From contig NZ_SLWL01000005.1 in NCBI RefSeq assembly GCF_004342915.1, positions 62,001-126,000 of the forward strand: 64,000 nucleotides of DNA, given 5' to 3'. Positions 12,150 to 23,469 of the stretch are shown here, in pieces (position 1 is the first letter of the stretch; each line of letters opens with the position of its first letter). The translations under genes were made by a program, and so were the position numbers. Source of the stretch: Camelimonas lactis (GTDB taxonomy: Bacteria > Pseudomonadota > Alphaproteobacteria > Rhizobiales > Beijerinckiaceae). The notes below the pieces were generated by a model. That model was not told the DNA's origin and did not search any database. It saw only the letters and a program-made list of their open reading frames with translations.

Positions 12150-12934
12150 TCTGCACCCAATCCTTCGCGGCCGCCTGCGGCGCTCGCGCGTCGCTTTCAC
12201 CCGGCAGATTCCGCTGCGTCCCGCTCCGGAAAACAGGGCCATCCCCGGCCCGCACCTTGGAACAGTTCGTAGCTGCGAGGGCAGGCTTAACGCAGGGGCC
12301 TGAACCGTGCAAGCCTCGCCTCGCAAAGTTCGTATTGTTGCAAATGCAACATAAACACGCCCTTTATGCAGGCGCGCCCGCCCCGCCTGAGCACGCCTGA
12401 CGGAACAGTCCGCCGGAATCACGCCCGCCACCCGCAAACCCAATGCGAGTCAGGACATTGCTGACGCGCCGCGCCAATGCCAGCGCCGCCGTCGGGCCGT
12501 CGCCGCATGGCCCATGCCAGCGCAAGACGCCGCCCCAAGCCTTTCGACGCACCGCTGCCCCCTGCCTCATGCATGGCCTTGCCCACGTCACGCGGCCCTC
12601 ACCCGGATCATTGCATGACGCCGCATTTGAGTCGCACGGACTGGCGGACGCGATCCAGCAGAAGCAGGCTTGCTGCCAGCTCTTCGCCCCTTTCTCGCCG
12701 GTGTTTAACGCCGCCGGCGCCGGGTTTGCGTGTCCAGGAGGGAGAAACCGGCGGGAGGAATGGCGCACAGGCTTGCCGCGACGTCCCACTAACCAACGCC
12801 GCCCAGGCAGAGTCGTTCACAGGCGATCGCAATTCGGGGCCGGAAAAAACAGCTATCCCGGCGTCAAATATATGAGCGCGCCCATATTCACCCTACTATC
12901 CACAGCGGCGGGCGCAGTTTGCCATGGATGCTCG
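12150..12934. other. Intergenic region upstream of nuoA
   Basis: About 785 bp with no gene I can support. It should hold the nuo promoter (minus strand) and a perfect inverted repeat at 12336-12351. ORFs across 12364-12961 on either strand have arbitrary composition, no SD and no family features, so I leave them out. Confidence 0.6.
12336..12351. promoter_or_regulatory. Perfect inverted repeat upstream of nuo, candidate operator
   Basis: TGTTGCAAATGCAACA consists of 7 bp arms around a 2 bp centre, about 190 bp upstream of the nuoA start. It sits in a locally AT-richer stretch. Its symmetry and size fit a dimeric regulator. I cannot assign the protein. Confidence 0.45.
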
Positions 12935-12935
12935 C

Positions 12936-12964
12936 TTGACACCGCAAGAGGCGAACCTTAAACC
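12936..12964 (+). promoter_or_regulatory. Probable sigma-70 promoter for the tRNA-Asp pair
   Basis: TTGACA at 12936-12941 matches the -35 consensus exactly. A -10-like TTAAAC or TAAACC follows at 16-17 bp spacing (12958-12964). The first tRNA-Asp begins 31-37 bp downstream, a normal distance for a stable-RNA promoter. Confidence 0.55.
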
Positions 12965-12994
12965 CCCCATCACCGGCGGCCAAGACGCCAGTTC

Positions 12995-13071
<77 letters not shown>

Positions 13072-13153
13072 CTTTTCTTCTCCGGAAAGTTGGAAAGTGT
13101 TTGGCGCCAGTTGCTGGAGCTGGGTTAATCCCTGATTTCAGTATCCCGGTTTT

Positions 13154-13230
<77 letters not shown>

Positions 13231-13250
13231 CCCGGATATGGGTTGTGATC

Positions 13251-13276
13251 AAGCGCGGCTTTGCCGCGCTTTTTTG
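13251..13276 (+). terminator. Rho-independent terminator after the tRNA-Asp pair
   Basis: AAGCGCGGC and GCCGCGCTT form a perfect 9 bp stem with a TTT loop, followed by a run of T residues. Confidence 0.9.
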
Positions 13277-13427
13277 TTATTCACATCTGGTCCACGGGAC
13301 ACATGCCCGCCGCCCCGCGCAACACGGCGCAGCCGGTCCATCGGCGAACTGCGTGGGTCGCGCCTGCATCTTGTTGATTTGTGTAAGGGTCATGCGCCAG
13401 ATCTGGCGGCGTGGTCGCGTGAGCGAC

Positions 13428-13503
13428 TGGTGGGCGGTGACGGGCTCGAACCGCCGACCCTCTCGGTGTAAACGAGATGCTCTACCAACTGAGCTAACCG
13501 CCC
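13428..13503 (-). tRNA. tRNA-Val (anticodon TAC)
   Basis: 76 nt on the minus strand with an encoded CCA. Acceptor GGGCGGT pairs perfectly with ACCGCCC. The anticodon stem TCTCG/CGAGA encloses TTTACAC, giving anticodon TAC (valine). Discriminator A and the T-loop TTCGAGC are normal. Confidence 0.96.
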
Positions 13504-13926
13504 CAACACTGTTGCATCCGGCATGGCCAGAACGAACCAGCGTCAGCCCTGTCATGGCCAGTCCAGCGACTGCGACATGGGCGCCTGCACCCTGCGAAAC
13601 GCCGCAGAAGCAACTGGGCCTGCTCTACAGCATGGCGACGCCAAACGCCAGCCCAACCGCGAACCGGAAGGCCCCGCATGCCGCAGCGCGCGGGCCGCCT
13701 GTTGACAATCCCCTCCAGCCCGCTGCTTGCCGCCTCCGGTGGCCCCGCCGCCCGCCAGGCATCCACAAACGCGCGCCCGAAATTGCCCGGCCGCGCACGG
13801 CCGTTGCGGCGCGCGATTCGCCGGAGCGGACGGCGCGCGCATCGGTCCACGATCCCTGCCCGCTACCTGGGCGACAGGGCGAGCTTCACTCCCTGGCCGC
13901 CTCGTGTCCGCCAGGCGTGACCTCCA
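13504..13926. other. Intergenic region between tRNA-Val and hupB
   Basis: About 420 bp of high-GC sequence. I see no gene, RNA or clear repeat. The upstream promoter of tRNA-Val (minus) should lie just right of 13504, but I see no strong consensus. Confidence 0.5.
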
Positions 13927-13928
13927 CG

Positions 13929-13958
13929 AAAAGAGCCCGGATCTAGCGATCCGGGCTC
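13929..13958 (-). terminator. Rho-independent terminator downstream of hupB
   Basis: GAGCCCGGATC (13933-13943) and GATCCGGGCTC (13948-13958) form a perfect 11 bp stem with a 4 nt loop. Read on the minus strand it is followed by TTTT. It lies about 90 bp past the hupB stop. Confidence 0.85.
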
Positions 13959-14048
13959 CCGAACGAACGAAACGCTGTCGCCCCCGGCGCCGCGCCAGCC
14001 GTCCGGGCCGGGACGGAGGCGCCAGGTCTGGTGACGATGTCACCCACG

Positions 14049-14327
14049 TCACTTGCCGTTGACAGAATCCTTCAGGCCCTGGCCGGCCTTGAACTTCGGA
14101 GCCTTGGAAGCGGGAACATTGATGGTCTCGCCAGTGCGCGGGTTCCGCGCCGTGCCGGCCGCGCGGTCAGCCACCGAGAAAGTGCCGAAGCCAACAAGCT
14201 TGACCTCATCACCCTTCTTGAGGGCGTCCGTGATGGCGACGAAAACAGCCTCAACGGCCTCGCCAGCCTGGGCGCGGCTCAGGTCGGCCTGATCAGCGAC
14301 GGCAGCAACAAGATCGCCTTTGTTCAT
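14049..14327 (-). CDS. hupB: DNA-binding protein HU
   Basis: Small basic nucleoid protein that bends and compacts DNA as a dimer. It has 92 residues from MNKGDLVAAVADQADLSRAQ, the standard length, with the beta-arm signature GFGTFSVADRAAGTARNPRT (about residues 47-66). The start follows a strong GGAGGA SD; a 23-codon upstream extension has no support. It lies downstream of lon in the same orientation, the usual lon-hupB order in proteobacteria. Its own terminator and the lon terminator upstream suggest a separate transcript. Confidence 0.97.
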   Translation of the reverse strand: MNKGDLVAAVADQADLSRAQAGEAVEAVFVAITDALKKGDEVKLVGFGTFSVADRAAGTARNPRTGETINVPASKAPKFKAGQGLKDSVNGK

Positions 14328-14553
14328 CAATCGTCCTCCAGATGCGAATGGCGCGCCTCGCGCACATTCGTCGGGTTCAATACTCCAGCCTGCCATGCCG
14401 GTTACAAGAAACCTGGCCCACGGCCCGGCTCATGTTACGGTGAATTCCACGGGCCTCACCGTCCCATCTTTTGGTTTTGCCTGATAAGCCCCGGAGCGCA
14501 AGGCCCTGGCGGGGAGAAATGACGGCAATAAAACAAATTTTTCCGTTTCGTGA

Positions 14554-14584
14554 AGAAAAAAAGCCCCGGCATAGCGCCGGGGCC
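14554..14584 (-). terminator. Rho-independent terminator downstream of lon
   Basis: On the minus strand GCCCCGGC and GCCGGGGC pair around a 5 nt loop and run into TTTTTTT. It lies just past the lon stop at 14603. Confidence 0.92.
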
Positions 14585-14602
14585 TCACGTGCTGATTACA
14601 GC

Positions 14603-17029
<2,427 letters not shown>

Positions 17030-17311
17030 GTGGCCCTTGTCCTTTCACTATCGTCCGCCCTCCCCCTTGGAGCGGCAGGCCGGGCGGACGGATTGCCCCC
17101 GGCGCTCAACTCCATGGGAGCATACACCGCAGGCGACGTTCGCCGCGCCTCCTGTTGAGCGCGCGACGGTGACGATGAACAGAAAGTGGTTCCGGGCGCC
17201 TTTTGTTTCAAGTCAGTGACGGCCCCGGCGCACAGATGATTTGGACGTCAGACCTGCACGGCGCGCATGGTTGTCGCGCTGCCCCCTGCGGGTCCGCCGC
17301 CTGACGCAGAA
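17030..17311. other. Intergenic region between clpX and lon
   Basis: Contains the candidate heat-shock promoter of lon (17184-17212) and a long leader (about 155 nt) before the lon ATG. The lon SD is GAAAGGAC, a little upstream of the start. No other gene is seen. Confidence 0.5.
17184..17212 (-). promoter_or_regulatory. lon: Candidate sigma-32 promoter of lon
   Basis: On the minus strand CTTGAA is followed after 17 bp by CCACTT. The -35 matches the alphaproteobacterial heat-shock consensus CTTGAA; the -10 is only a partial match. The stretch also shares GAAAGTGGTTCCGG with the dispersed repeat family, so the resemblance could be coincidental. Confidence 0.4.
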
Positions 17312-17333
17312 CAGGCGCCCAACGGGGCGCCTG
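17312..17333 (-). terminator. Terminator-like hairpin downstream of clpX
   Basis: CAGGCGCCC and GGGCGCCTG form a perfect 9 bp stem with a 4 nt loop about 25 bp past the clpX stop. The following minus-strand tract (TTCTGCG) is poor in T, so termination may be partial. Confidence 0.5.
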
Positions 17334-17357
17334 CCATGCCGATTAGACTGTCGGGCG

Positions 17358-18626
17358 TCAGGCCGAGGCCGTCGCGTTACTCTCCGCCCGGTCGGCGTAG
17401 ATGAACAGCGGCCGCGCCTTGCCCTCCACCACCTCCGGTCCGATGACGACCTGCTCGACGCCCTCGAGCCCCGGCAGTTCGTACATGGTTTCAAGCAGGA
17501 TGCCCTCAAGGATGGAGCGGAGGCCGCGCGCGCCGGTCTTGCGCTCGATGGCCTTGCGGGCGATCAGCGTCAGCGCGTCCTCGTGGAACGTCAGCTCCAC
17601 GTTCTCCATCTCGAACAGGCGCTGGTACTGGCGCACCAGGGCGTTCTTCGGCTCCTGCAGGATCTTCTTGAGCGCCACCTCATCAAGGTCCTCGAGGGTG
17701 GCGATTACCGGCAACCGGCCGATGAACTCGGGGATCAGGCCGAACTTCAGCAGATCCTCGGGCTCGACCTCGCGGAATATCTCGCCGGTGCGGCGATCTT
17801 CGGGCGCGTGCACGGTGGCTCCGAAGCCAATCGACGTGCCCTTGCCGCGCGCCGTGATGATCCGCTCAAGCCCCGCGAAGGCGCCGCCGCAGATAAACAG
17901 GATGTTGGTCGTGTCCACCTGCAGGAATTCCTGCTGGGGATGCTTGCGACCGCCCTGCGGCGGCACGCTGGCGACCGTGCCCTCCATGATCTTCAGCAGC
18001 GCCTGCTGCACGCCCTCCCCCGACACGTCGCGGGTGATCGACGGATTGTCCGACTTGCGGGAAATCTTGTCGATCTCGTCAATGTAGACGATGCCGCGCT
18101 GGGCCCGCTCCACATTGTAGTCGGCGGCCTGCAGCAGCTTCAGGATGATGTTTTCGACGTCCTCACCCACGTAGCCGGCTTCGGTCAGCGTCGTCGCGTC
18201 GGCCATGGTGAACGGCACGTCGAGAATGCGCGCCAGCGTCTGGGCAAGCAGCGTCTTGCCCGAGCCGGTGGGCCCCACGAGCAGGATATTGGACTTGGCC
18301 AGCTCAACGTCGTTGTTCTTCAGCGCGTGGCTGAGCCGCTTGTAATGATTGTGCACGGCGACGGAGAGCACCTTCTTGGCGTGCTCCTGGCCGATCACGT
18401 AATCTTCCAGCACCTTGCTGATCTCACGCGGCGTCGGCACGCCGTCGCGCGACTTCACCAGCGACGACTTCGACTCCTCGCGGATGATGTCCATGCACAG
18501 CTCGACGCATTCATCGCAGATGAACACCGTCGGTCCGGCGATCAGCTTGCGGACCTCATGCTGGCTTTTGCCGCAGAAAGAGCAGTAAAGCGTGCTCTTG
18601 CTTTCGCTGCCTGTGGCCTTGCTCAT
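17358..18626 (-). CDS. clpX: ATP-dependent Clp protease ATP-binding subunit ClpX
   Basis: AAA+ unfoldase that feeds substrates to ClpP. It has 422 residues. The N-terminal zinc-binding domain has C15, C18, C37 and C40. Walker A is [12 protein letters not shown], the Walker B region is [10 protein letters not shown], and the pore loop is GYVGEDVE. The C-terminus is a short Ala/Ser tail. It lies 345 bp downstream of clpP in the order tig-clpP-clpX-lon. The ClpXP pair controls the cell cycle in many alphaproteobacteria. Confidence 0.98.
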   Translation of the reverse strand: MSKATGSESKSTLYCSFCGKSQHEVRKLIAGPTVFICDECVELCMDIIREESKSSLVKSRDGVPTPREISKVLEDYVIGQEHAKKVLSVAVHNHYKRLSHALKNNDVELAKSNILLVGPTGSGKTLLAQTLARILDVPFTMADATTLTEAGYVGEDVENIILKLLQAADYNVERAQRGIVYIDEIDKISRKSDNPSITRDVSGEGVQQALLKIMEGTVASVPPQGGRKHPQQEFLQVDTTNILFICGGAFAGLERIITARGKGTSIGFGATVHAPEDRRTGEIFREVEPEDLLKFGLIPEFIGRLPVIATLEDLDEVALKKILQEPKNALVRQYQRLFEMENVELTFHEDALTLIARKAIERKTGARGLRSILEGILLETMYELPGLEGVEQVVIGPEVVEGKARPLFIYADRAESNATASA

Positions 18627-18971
18627 GGTCCGTCTCCACTGCGACCGGCCGGAATGAAGCCGGCGGTCATGTCAAATCCTTGCCGGATCAGTCGCCGGCG
18701 CGCCCCTGCCGCAGCCGCGAGGGCGGCCGGAGCGCGAATGGCTGGTCCCTCGGGAGAATTTCCGGATCGTGTGATCCTTGCCCCCCTCCCGCATCCTGAT
18801 CCGCTGCATGCGCATCAGGATCGAACCTGACCCGTAACAACAGGTTAACGTCGCCCGCCACCGACGCGCGACGCGGACATAAAACGTCACCCAAACATGG
18901 GGAACGCTGTCCGTCAATGCGAGCGGGGCCGTTTGTCGCGGACGCCCGCCCGCCGGTTTTCGTCAGCCCGA
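18627..18971. other. Intergenic region between clpP and clpX
   Basis: No gene. It contains ATCCTGAT (18793-18800) with ATCAGGAT (18814-18821) and AACCTG (18824-18829) with CAGGTT (18841-18846), two adjacent inverted repeats in the likely clpX leader or promoter region. I see no clear sigma-70 or sigma-32 consensus. Confidence 0.45.
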
Positions 18972-19595
18972 TCAGGCCGGCAGGTCCGGGCGCTTCTCCA
19001 GAACCTGGTCGATCAACCCGAATTCCTTCGCCTTGTCGGCGGTCATGAAATTGTCACGCTCAAGCGCGTCCTCGATCGCCTGCAGCGACTGGCCGGTGTG
19101 CGTGACGTAGATCTCGTTGAGCCGGCGCTTCAGCGCCTCGATCTCACGGGCGTGGATCAGGATATCCGTCGCCTGCCCCTGATAACCGCCGGAAGGCTGG
19201 TGCACCATGATGCGGGCGTTCGGCAACGCGAAGCGCTGCCCCTTCTCACCGGCCGTCATGAGCAGCGAGCCCATGGAGGCGGCCTGGCCGACCACGAGGG
19301 TCGACACCGGACAGCGGATGAACTGCATGGTGTCGTAGATCGACAGACCCGAAGTCACCACGCCGCCAGGCGAATTGATGTAGAAGGAAATTTCCTTCTT
19401 CGGGTTTTCGGCCTCCAGGAACAGCAGCTGCGCCACGATCAGCGAGGCCGAATGGTCCTCCACCGGGCCGGTGAGGAAAATAATCCTCTCGCGCAGCAGG
19501 CGCGAATAGATGTCAAACGCCCGCTCTCCCCGGTTGGACGTCTCGATAACCATCGGCACCAGCGTGTTGGCGTAAACGTCCAACGGATCTCTCAT
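18972..19595 (-). CDS. clpP: ATP-dependent Clp protease proteolytic subunit ClpP
   Basis: Serine peptidase that forms the tetradecameric barrel used by ClpX and ClpA. It has 207 residues. The catalytic triad is S107 (GQAASMGS), H132 (MVHQPSGG) and the Asp near 181. The family opening [20 protein letters not shown] follows a short N-terminus. The start at 19595 has GGAG about 8 nt upstream. The upstream leader carries a copy of the dispersed intergenic repeat and a second hairpin. Confidence 0.98.
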   Translation of the reverse strand: MRDPLDVYANTLVPMVIETSNRGERAFDIYSRLLRERIIFLTGPVEDHSASLIVAQLLFLEAENPKKEISFYINSPGGVVTSGLSIYDTMQFIRCPVSTLVVGQAASMGSLLMTAGEKGQRFALPNARIMVHQPSGGYQGQATDILIHAREIEALKRRLNEIYVTHTGQSLQAIEDALERDNFMTADKAKEFGLIDQVLEKRPDLPA

Positions 19596-20060
19596 GTCTC
19601 ACACTCCAGGCGGCCGCGCGGGGCGGTCATTTTCGGGAGCATTTTCAGGCGAAGCGGAACGCCGCGCGTGAAGAAAATGCGACAAAACAAAACCATGAGG
19701 CAAAATTCCGGCCTGATCGGACCGGATTTTGCCCCGGGGGCGGCTCCGTCGCCGCTGGCGCCGACGGAACGGCGCCAGAAAACCCTGGCTTTGGGGGCGA
19801 CCAGGCCCTGGGGGGACGGCCCCGGCCTGGGGAATACGCGGGCCCGGGAATCACCCCGAGCCAACGCCAGAATCTGGATGATGACTTTTCCCCGCCATTG
19901 TGGCGGAGGCAAGCCCTGCCGGCCTTTTCAAACGGTCAGCCGTCCGGCTGCGGGCGGCGTCTTCCGCAGTTATGCGCTGGCCGCCGTCACCGCAAGAGAC
20001 GGGCCCGGCCACGTCCAGTCAGCTGGCGACGCCAATGCCGCCAGCATGCTGTATTCCAAC
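19596..20060. other. Intergenic region between tig and clpP
   Basis: No gene. It holds the intergenic repeat at 19636-19692 and a separate imperfect hairpin at 19699-19733 (GGCAAAATTCCGG with CCGGATTTTGCC). Both lie in the likely clpP leader, so they may affect clpP expression. Confidence 0.5.
19636..19692 (+). repeat. Dispersed intergenic palindromic repeat, best-preserved copy
   Basis: GCATTTTC (19639-19646) and GAAAATGC (19673-19680) flank GCGAAGCGG...CGCGTGAA and are followed by GACAAAACAAAA. This matches the general form of an abundant intergenic element in Hyphomicrobiales (arms GCnTTTTC/GAAAAnGC, then GACAAAACAAA), as I remember it. Other copies in this window share the plan. Confidence 0.7.
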
Positions 20061-20089
20061 GAAAAACGGCCAGGGAAAGCCCCTGGCCG
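20061..20089 (-). terminator. Rho-independent terminator downstream of tig
   Basis: On the minus strand CGGCCAGGGG and CCCTGGCCG pair around CTTT and run into TTTTT. It lies about 40 bp past the tig stop. Confidence 0.92.
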
Positions 20090-20130
20090 CCGGATCGTCT
20101 GGCGCGACCGGCCGGCCGCGCGACAGGGAA

Positions 20131-21492
20131 TCAGGCCTTGTCGGCGTCTTCTTCGTCTTCCTTGAACAGCTCTTCCTTGCTGACGGTCTTGTCCACAACC
20201 TTGGCCTGACCCAACAGGTGATCAACGACCTTCTCCTCGAAGATCGGCGCGCGCAGCTCAGCCAGCGCCTGCGGGTTCTTCTGGTAGAAGTCCCACACCA
20301 TCTTTTCCTGGCCAGGGAACTGGCGGGCGCGGTCGATGAGCGCGCGGGTCAGTTCGTCCTCGGTGATCTTGATCTCGGCCTTGTCGCCGATTTCCGCCAG
20401 CACCAGACCGAGGCGCACGCGACGCTCGGCGATGCCCCGGTATTCCTCACGGGCGGCGTCTTCGGTGGTGCCCTCATCCTCGAAGCTGCGGTTGGCCTGC
20501 GCCATCTCGGCGGTCACGCCCTGCCACACGCCGTCGAACTCCTGCTGAACCAGGGTCGGCGGCAGTTCGAAGCTGTACAGCTTGTCGAGCGCGTCGAGCA
20601 GCTTGCGCTTCACCTTGCGGCGCGACTGGGCCTGGAAGTCAACGCCAATGCGCTCGCGCAGGGCGTTGCGCAGGGCCTCCAGATCGTCCATGCCGAACGA
20701 CTTGCCCAGTTCGTCATTGACCAGGGCCTCGCCGCCAGCCTCGACCGAGATGACCTTGACGTCGAATTCAGCCGTCTTGCCGGCCAGATGCGCCGCCTGG
20801 TAGTCCTCGGGGAACGTCGCGGTGACGACCTTCTCGTCGCCGGCCTTGACGCCAACCAGCTGCTCTTCAAAGCCCGGAATGAACGAGCCCGAGCCGATCT
20901 CCACCGGCACGTCGTCGCCCGAACCGCCGGGGAAAGCCTCGCCGTCGATCTTGCCGACGAAATTGATGGTGACGCGGTCGCCGTCCCCGGCCGCCTCGCC
21001 TTCGGCGCGGGCGGTGAAGGTGCGGTTCTGCTTCGCCATGCGGGTCAGCGCGTCGTCCAGCTCGGCGTCGGTCACCTCGGCGACCTCACGCTCCAGCTCG
21101 ACGCCGGAAACGTCGGCGATTTCAAAGGTCGGCAGGATTTCGAGCGCCACGGTGTAGGACAGGTCGGCCTTCGCGTCGATGACCGCGTCCACATCCTCGC
21201 GCGCTTCCGGCAGATTGACCTTCGGCTCCATGGCGAGGCGCAGGTTGTTCTCGGAAACGATCTGCTGGTTGGCCTCGTTGACGGCGTTCTGCACGATGTC
21301 AACCATGACCTGGCGACCGTAGGTGCGACGCATGTGCGTCATCGGCACCTTGCCCGGACGAAAGCCGTTGATGCGGACCTTGTCCTTCAGCGCGTTCAGC
21401 TCGTTGACAAGCCGGGTTTCGAGCTCGGAAGCGGGCACGACCACCTTGAATTCGCGCTTCAGTCCTTCGGAGTTGGTTTGGGTCGCCTGCAT
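20131..21492 (-). CDS. tig: Trigger factor
   Basis: Ribosome-associated chaperone and peptidyl-prolyl isomerase that receives nascent chains at the tunnel exit. It has 453 residues from MQATQTNSEGLKREFKVV. The ribosome-docking signature GFRPGKVP is at residues 43-50. An FKBP-like PPIase domain follows (about 150-245, with GDRVTINFVGKIDGEAF). The helical C-terminal cradle ends in an acidic KEELFKEDEEDADKA tail. The start at 21492 was preferred over an upstream in-frame Met, which adds 21 residues overlapping the tRNA-Leu flank. tig-clpP-clpX-lon is a classic order. Confidence 0.98.
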   Translation of the reverse strand: MQATQTNSEGLKREFKVVVPASELETRLVNELNALKDKVRINGFRPGKVPMTHMRRTYGRQVMVDIVQNAVNEANQQIVSENNLRLAMEPKVNLPEAREDVDAVIDAKADLSYTVALEILPTFEIADVSGVELEREVAEVTDAELDDALTRMAKQNRTFTARAEGEAAGDGDRVTINFVGKIDGEAFPGGSGDDVPVEIGSGSFIPGFEEQLVGVKAGDEKVVTATFPEDYQAAHLAGKTAEFDVKVISVEAGGEALVNDELGKSFGMDDLEALRNALRERIGVDFQAQSRRKVKRKLLDALDKLYSFELPPTLVQQEFDGVWQGVTAEMAQANRSFEDEGTTEDAAREEYRGIAERRVRLGLVLAEIGDKAEIKITEDELTRALIDRARQFPGQEKMVWDFYQKNPQALAELRAPIFEEKVVDHLLGQAKVVDKTVSKEELFKEDEEDADKA

Positions 21493-21554
21493 ATTGAAAC
21501 TCTGCTGTCCTGTCGCCCGTGAATCGGATTCCGGCCTGCTGGGTTGAAAGCACA

Positions 21555-21639
21555 TGGTGCGGGCGGAGGGACTCGAACCCCCACGAGGTTACTCACTGGA
21601 ACCTAAATCCAGCGCGTCTACCAGTTCCGCCACGCCCGC
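21555..21639 (-). tRNA. tRNA-Leu (anticodon TAG)
   Basis: 85 nt with an encoded CCA and a long variable arm, as expected for leucine. Acceptor GCGGGCG pairs with CGCCCGC. The anticodon stem CTGGA/TCCAG encloses TTTAGGT, giving TAG. Discriminator A. It lies upstream of tig on the same strand. Confidence 0.96.
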
Positions 21640-21874
21640 CCGCGACACGCCTGAAAGGCCGCCCTCTAAGGCCGAGGTCGCGGCTCTATATCACGCGTTG
21701 CGGATAACGCACCAAAAAAATACCCTGCCGCCGGGCTACAGACAGCCTGACGCCGGATGCCCGATCTCTAATCCACATAAAGCGCCCTGTGAACCACTTC
21801 AGGTTCTGCAAGGCGGCCTTTTTTGAGATTATGCGTTTGTTTCAAATTCTGAACCAGCACAGGCAGGCCGCAGG

Positions 21875-23341
21875 ATGTCCCACCCTTTCGAACCACGCCC
21901 GCCGAATCCCGGTCGCCGACTGTTTTTCATGGGTTTCGCCGCGACCGTCCTGATGCTCCCCGCGCCAGCAGGCGCCAGGGAAGAGCAGGAGAAAGAAGAG
22001 CGGGAGAAAAAGGCCGATCGGGAAGGACAGCCCAAGGCAAGGGCGGCGGTCCGCCTGCGCGCCGCGCCGGGCAAACTGCGGCTGAAGCCCGAACCGGCGG
22101 CTGAAACAGCGACCCTCGCCTTTAATGACCGCATCCCCGGCCCGCTGCTCAGGGCGCGTCAGGGCGAGTCGCTTTCCCTCGAGCTTACAAACGGCCTCGA
22201 TGAGCCGCTGTCGTTGCACTGGCATGGCGCGGGCGCGCCCAACGCCCTGGATGGCGTCGACGGCCTCACTGGCCCCGCCATCGCGCCCGGGGAAACGCGC
22301 GCGTCCGGCTTCACGGCCCGCCACGCCGGCCTGTTCTGGTACCGGCCGATGCGCATCGGCGCCGTTGGCCGACAGACCGGAAGCGGCCTCCACGGCGCCC
22401 TGATCGTCGATGAACCCGAACCCCCGGCGGTGGCGAAAGACATTCTGCTGACGCTGGATGACTGGGCGTTGACCGAAGACGCGCAACTCCGGCCGGATTT
22501 CGGCACGATCGCCGCCCGCGCCGGCGCCGGCCGCCTCGGCAACTGGCTGACACTGAATGGCGCCGCCCCGCCGCAGCGGGTAAACGTCGCGCCTGGCTCC
22601 CGCCTGCGCCTGCGCCTGCTGAACGCGGCCAACGCGCGCACCTTCGCCCTGGAGTTCAGCGGACTTGCCGCGCATGTCATCGGCGTCGACGGCCGGCCCT
22701 CGGCCGTGTTCACGCCAGCCCGCGACAGCCTGACCCTGCTGCCGGGCGGGCGCTACGACCTGATTGTCGAGGCTCCGGCGCAGCCAGGCGCCGGGGGCGC
22801 GTTGCAGGCGCGGCTTGGCGATGTGGGCGCCCCCCTGCTGGTGGTGGCGGCGACGGATGCGCCGCCCGCAAACGCCGCGCCCCCCATCACCGCCCTGCCC
22901 GCCAGCGATCTGCCGGCCGCGATCCGGCTGCAGGATTCGGTTCGCGCCGCCCTGGTTATCGCCGGCGGCGCCACGCCCGGCGCCCCCGAAACCGCCGCGC
23001 GCTTCACGGATCCGGCGCGCATCTGGACCGTCAACGGCCTCTCCTGGCCCGACGCCGCGAAAAAGCCGGCGTTCAGCGTCCGTTCGGGGCGTCCGGTGAC
23101 GCTGGAGCTGAAGAACGCCACGCCCTGGATGCAGGTGCTGCACATCCACGGCCATCACGTGCGGCGCCTGCACAATCTGGATGACGGTTGGGAGCCATAC
23201 TGGCTCGACGTCATCGCCATACCCGCCAACCAGACGTCACGGGTGGCGTTCGTCGCCGGTGAGCGGGGCAAATGGCTCATTGGCGCGTCCATCGCCGAGC
23301 GGCTCGACGGCGGCATGGCGGCCTGGTTTGAGGTCACCTGA
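21875..23341 (+). CDS. Tat-exported multicopper-oxidase-fold protein with degenerate copper sites
   Basis: A 488-residue protein of the multicopper oxidase family. The N-terminus GRRLFFMGFAATVLMLPAPA looks like a Tat signal, followed by a highly charged linker (about 35-60). Cupredoxin landmarks are retained: LHWHG (H115, H117), LHIHGHH (H423, H425) and DDGWEPYWLD. The second HxH site reads YRPM (156-159), the T1 His position is Q420, and the HCHxxxH block reads GASxxxR (470-476), so the T1 Cys and most trinuclear ligands are gone; M481 remains. It is therefore unlikely to be an oxidase. It resembles the logic of SufI/FtsP, a copper-free relative also exported by Tat. It stands alone, with tRNA-Leu and tig divergent. 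Confidence 0.85.
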   Translation: MSHPFEPRPPNPGRRLFFMGFAATVLMLPAPAGAREEQEKEEREKKADREGQPKARAAVRLRAAPGKLRLKPEPAAETATLAFNDRIPGPLLRARQGESLSLELTNGLDEPLSLHWHGAGAPNALDGVDGLTGPAIAPGETRASGFTARHAGLFWYRPMRIGAVGRQTGSGLHGALIVDEPEPPAVAKDILLTLDDWALTEDAQLRPDFGTIAARAGAGRLGNWLTLNGAAPPQRVNVAPGSRLRLRLLNAANARTFALEFSGLAAHVIGVDGRPSAVFTPARDSLTLLPGGRYDLIVEAPAQPGAGGALQARLGDVGAPLLVVAATDAPPANAAPPITALPASDLPAAIRLQDSVRAALVIAGGATPGAPETAARFTDPARIWTVNGLSWPDAAKKPAFSVRSGRPVTLELKNATPWMQVLHIHGHHVRRLHNLDDGWEPYWLDVIAIPANQTSRVAFVAGERGKWLIGASIAERLDGGMAAWFEVT

Positions 23342-23370
23342 CCTGACCGCCCCGCCCCGCTCCCCCAACA

Positions 23371-23403
23371 AAACAAAAGGCCGGCGCGCGGCCGGCCTTT
23401 CGC
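23371..23403 (-). terminator. Bidirectional rho-independent terminator
   Basis: AAAGGCCGGC (23376-23385) and GCCGGCCTTT (23391-23400) form a 10 bp stem. On the minus strand it continues into TTTTGTTTTG, so it mainly ends the small secreted-protein gene at 23470. It may also end the convergent cupredoxin gene. Confidence 0.85.
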
Positions 23404-23469
23404 GGAACATCGTTTCCCCGCCTCCGGGCTGGCCGGCGCGCTTCGCCTGCGCCGCGCCTGGAAAGCGCC

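Noticed and set aside
12443-12961. 172-codon open frame in the nuoA-tRNA interval
   Set aside because: No SD, biased composition and no domain. Overlapping open frames on the other strand look equally random.
18690-18920. Short open frames between clpP and clpX
   Set aside because: Overlapping frames on both strands with no SD or conserved features; treated as regulatory DNA.
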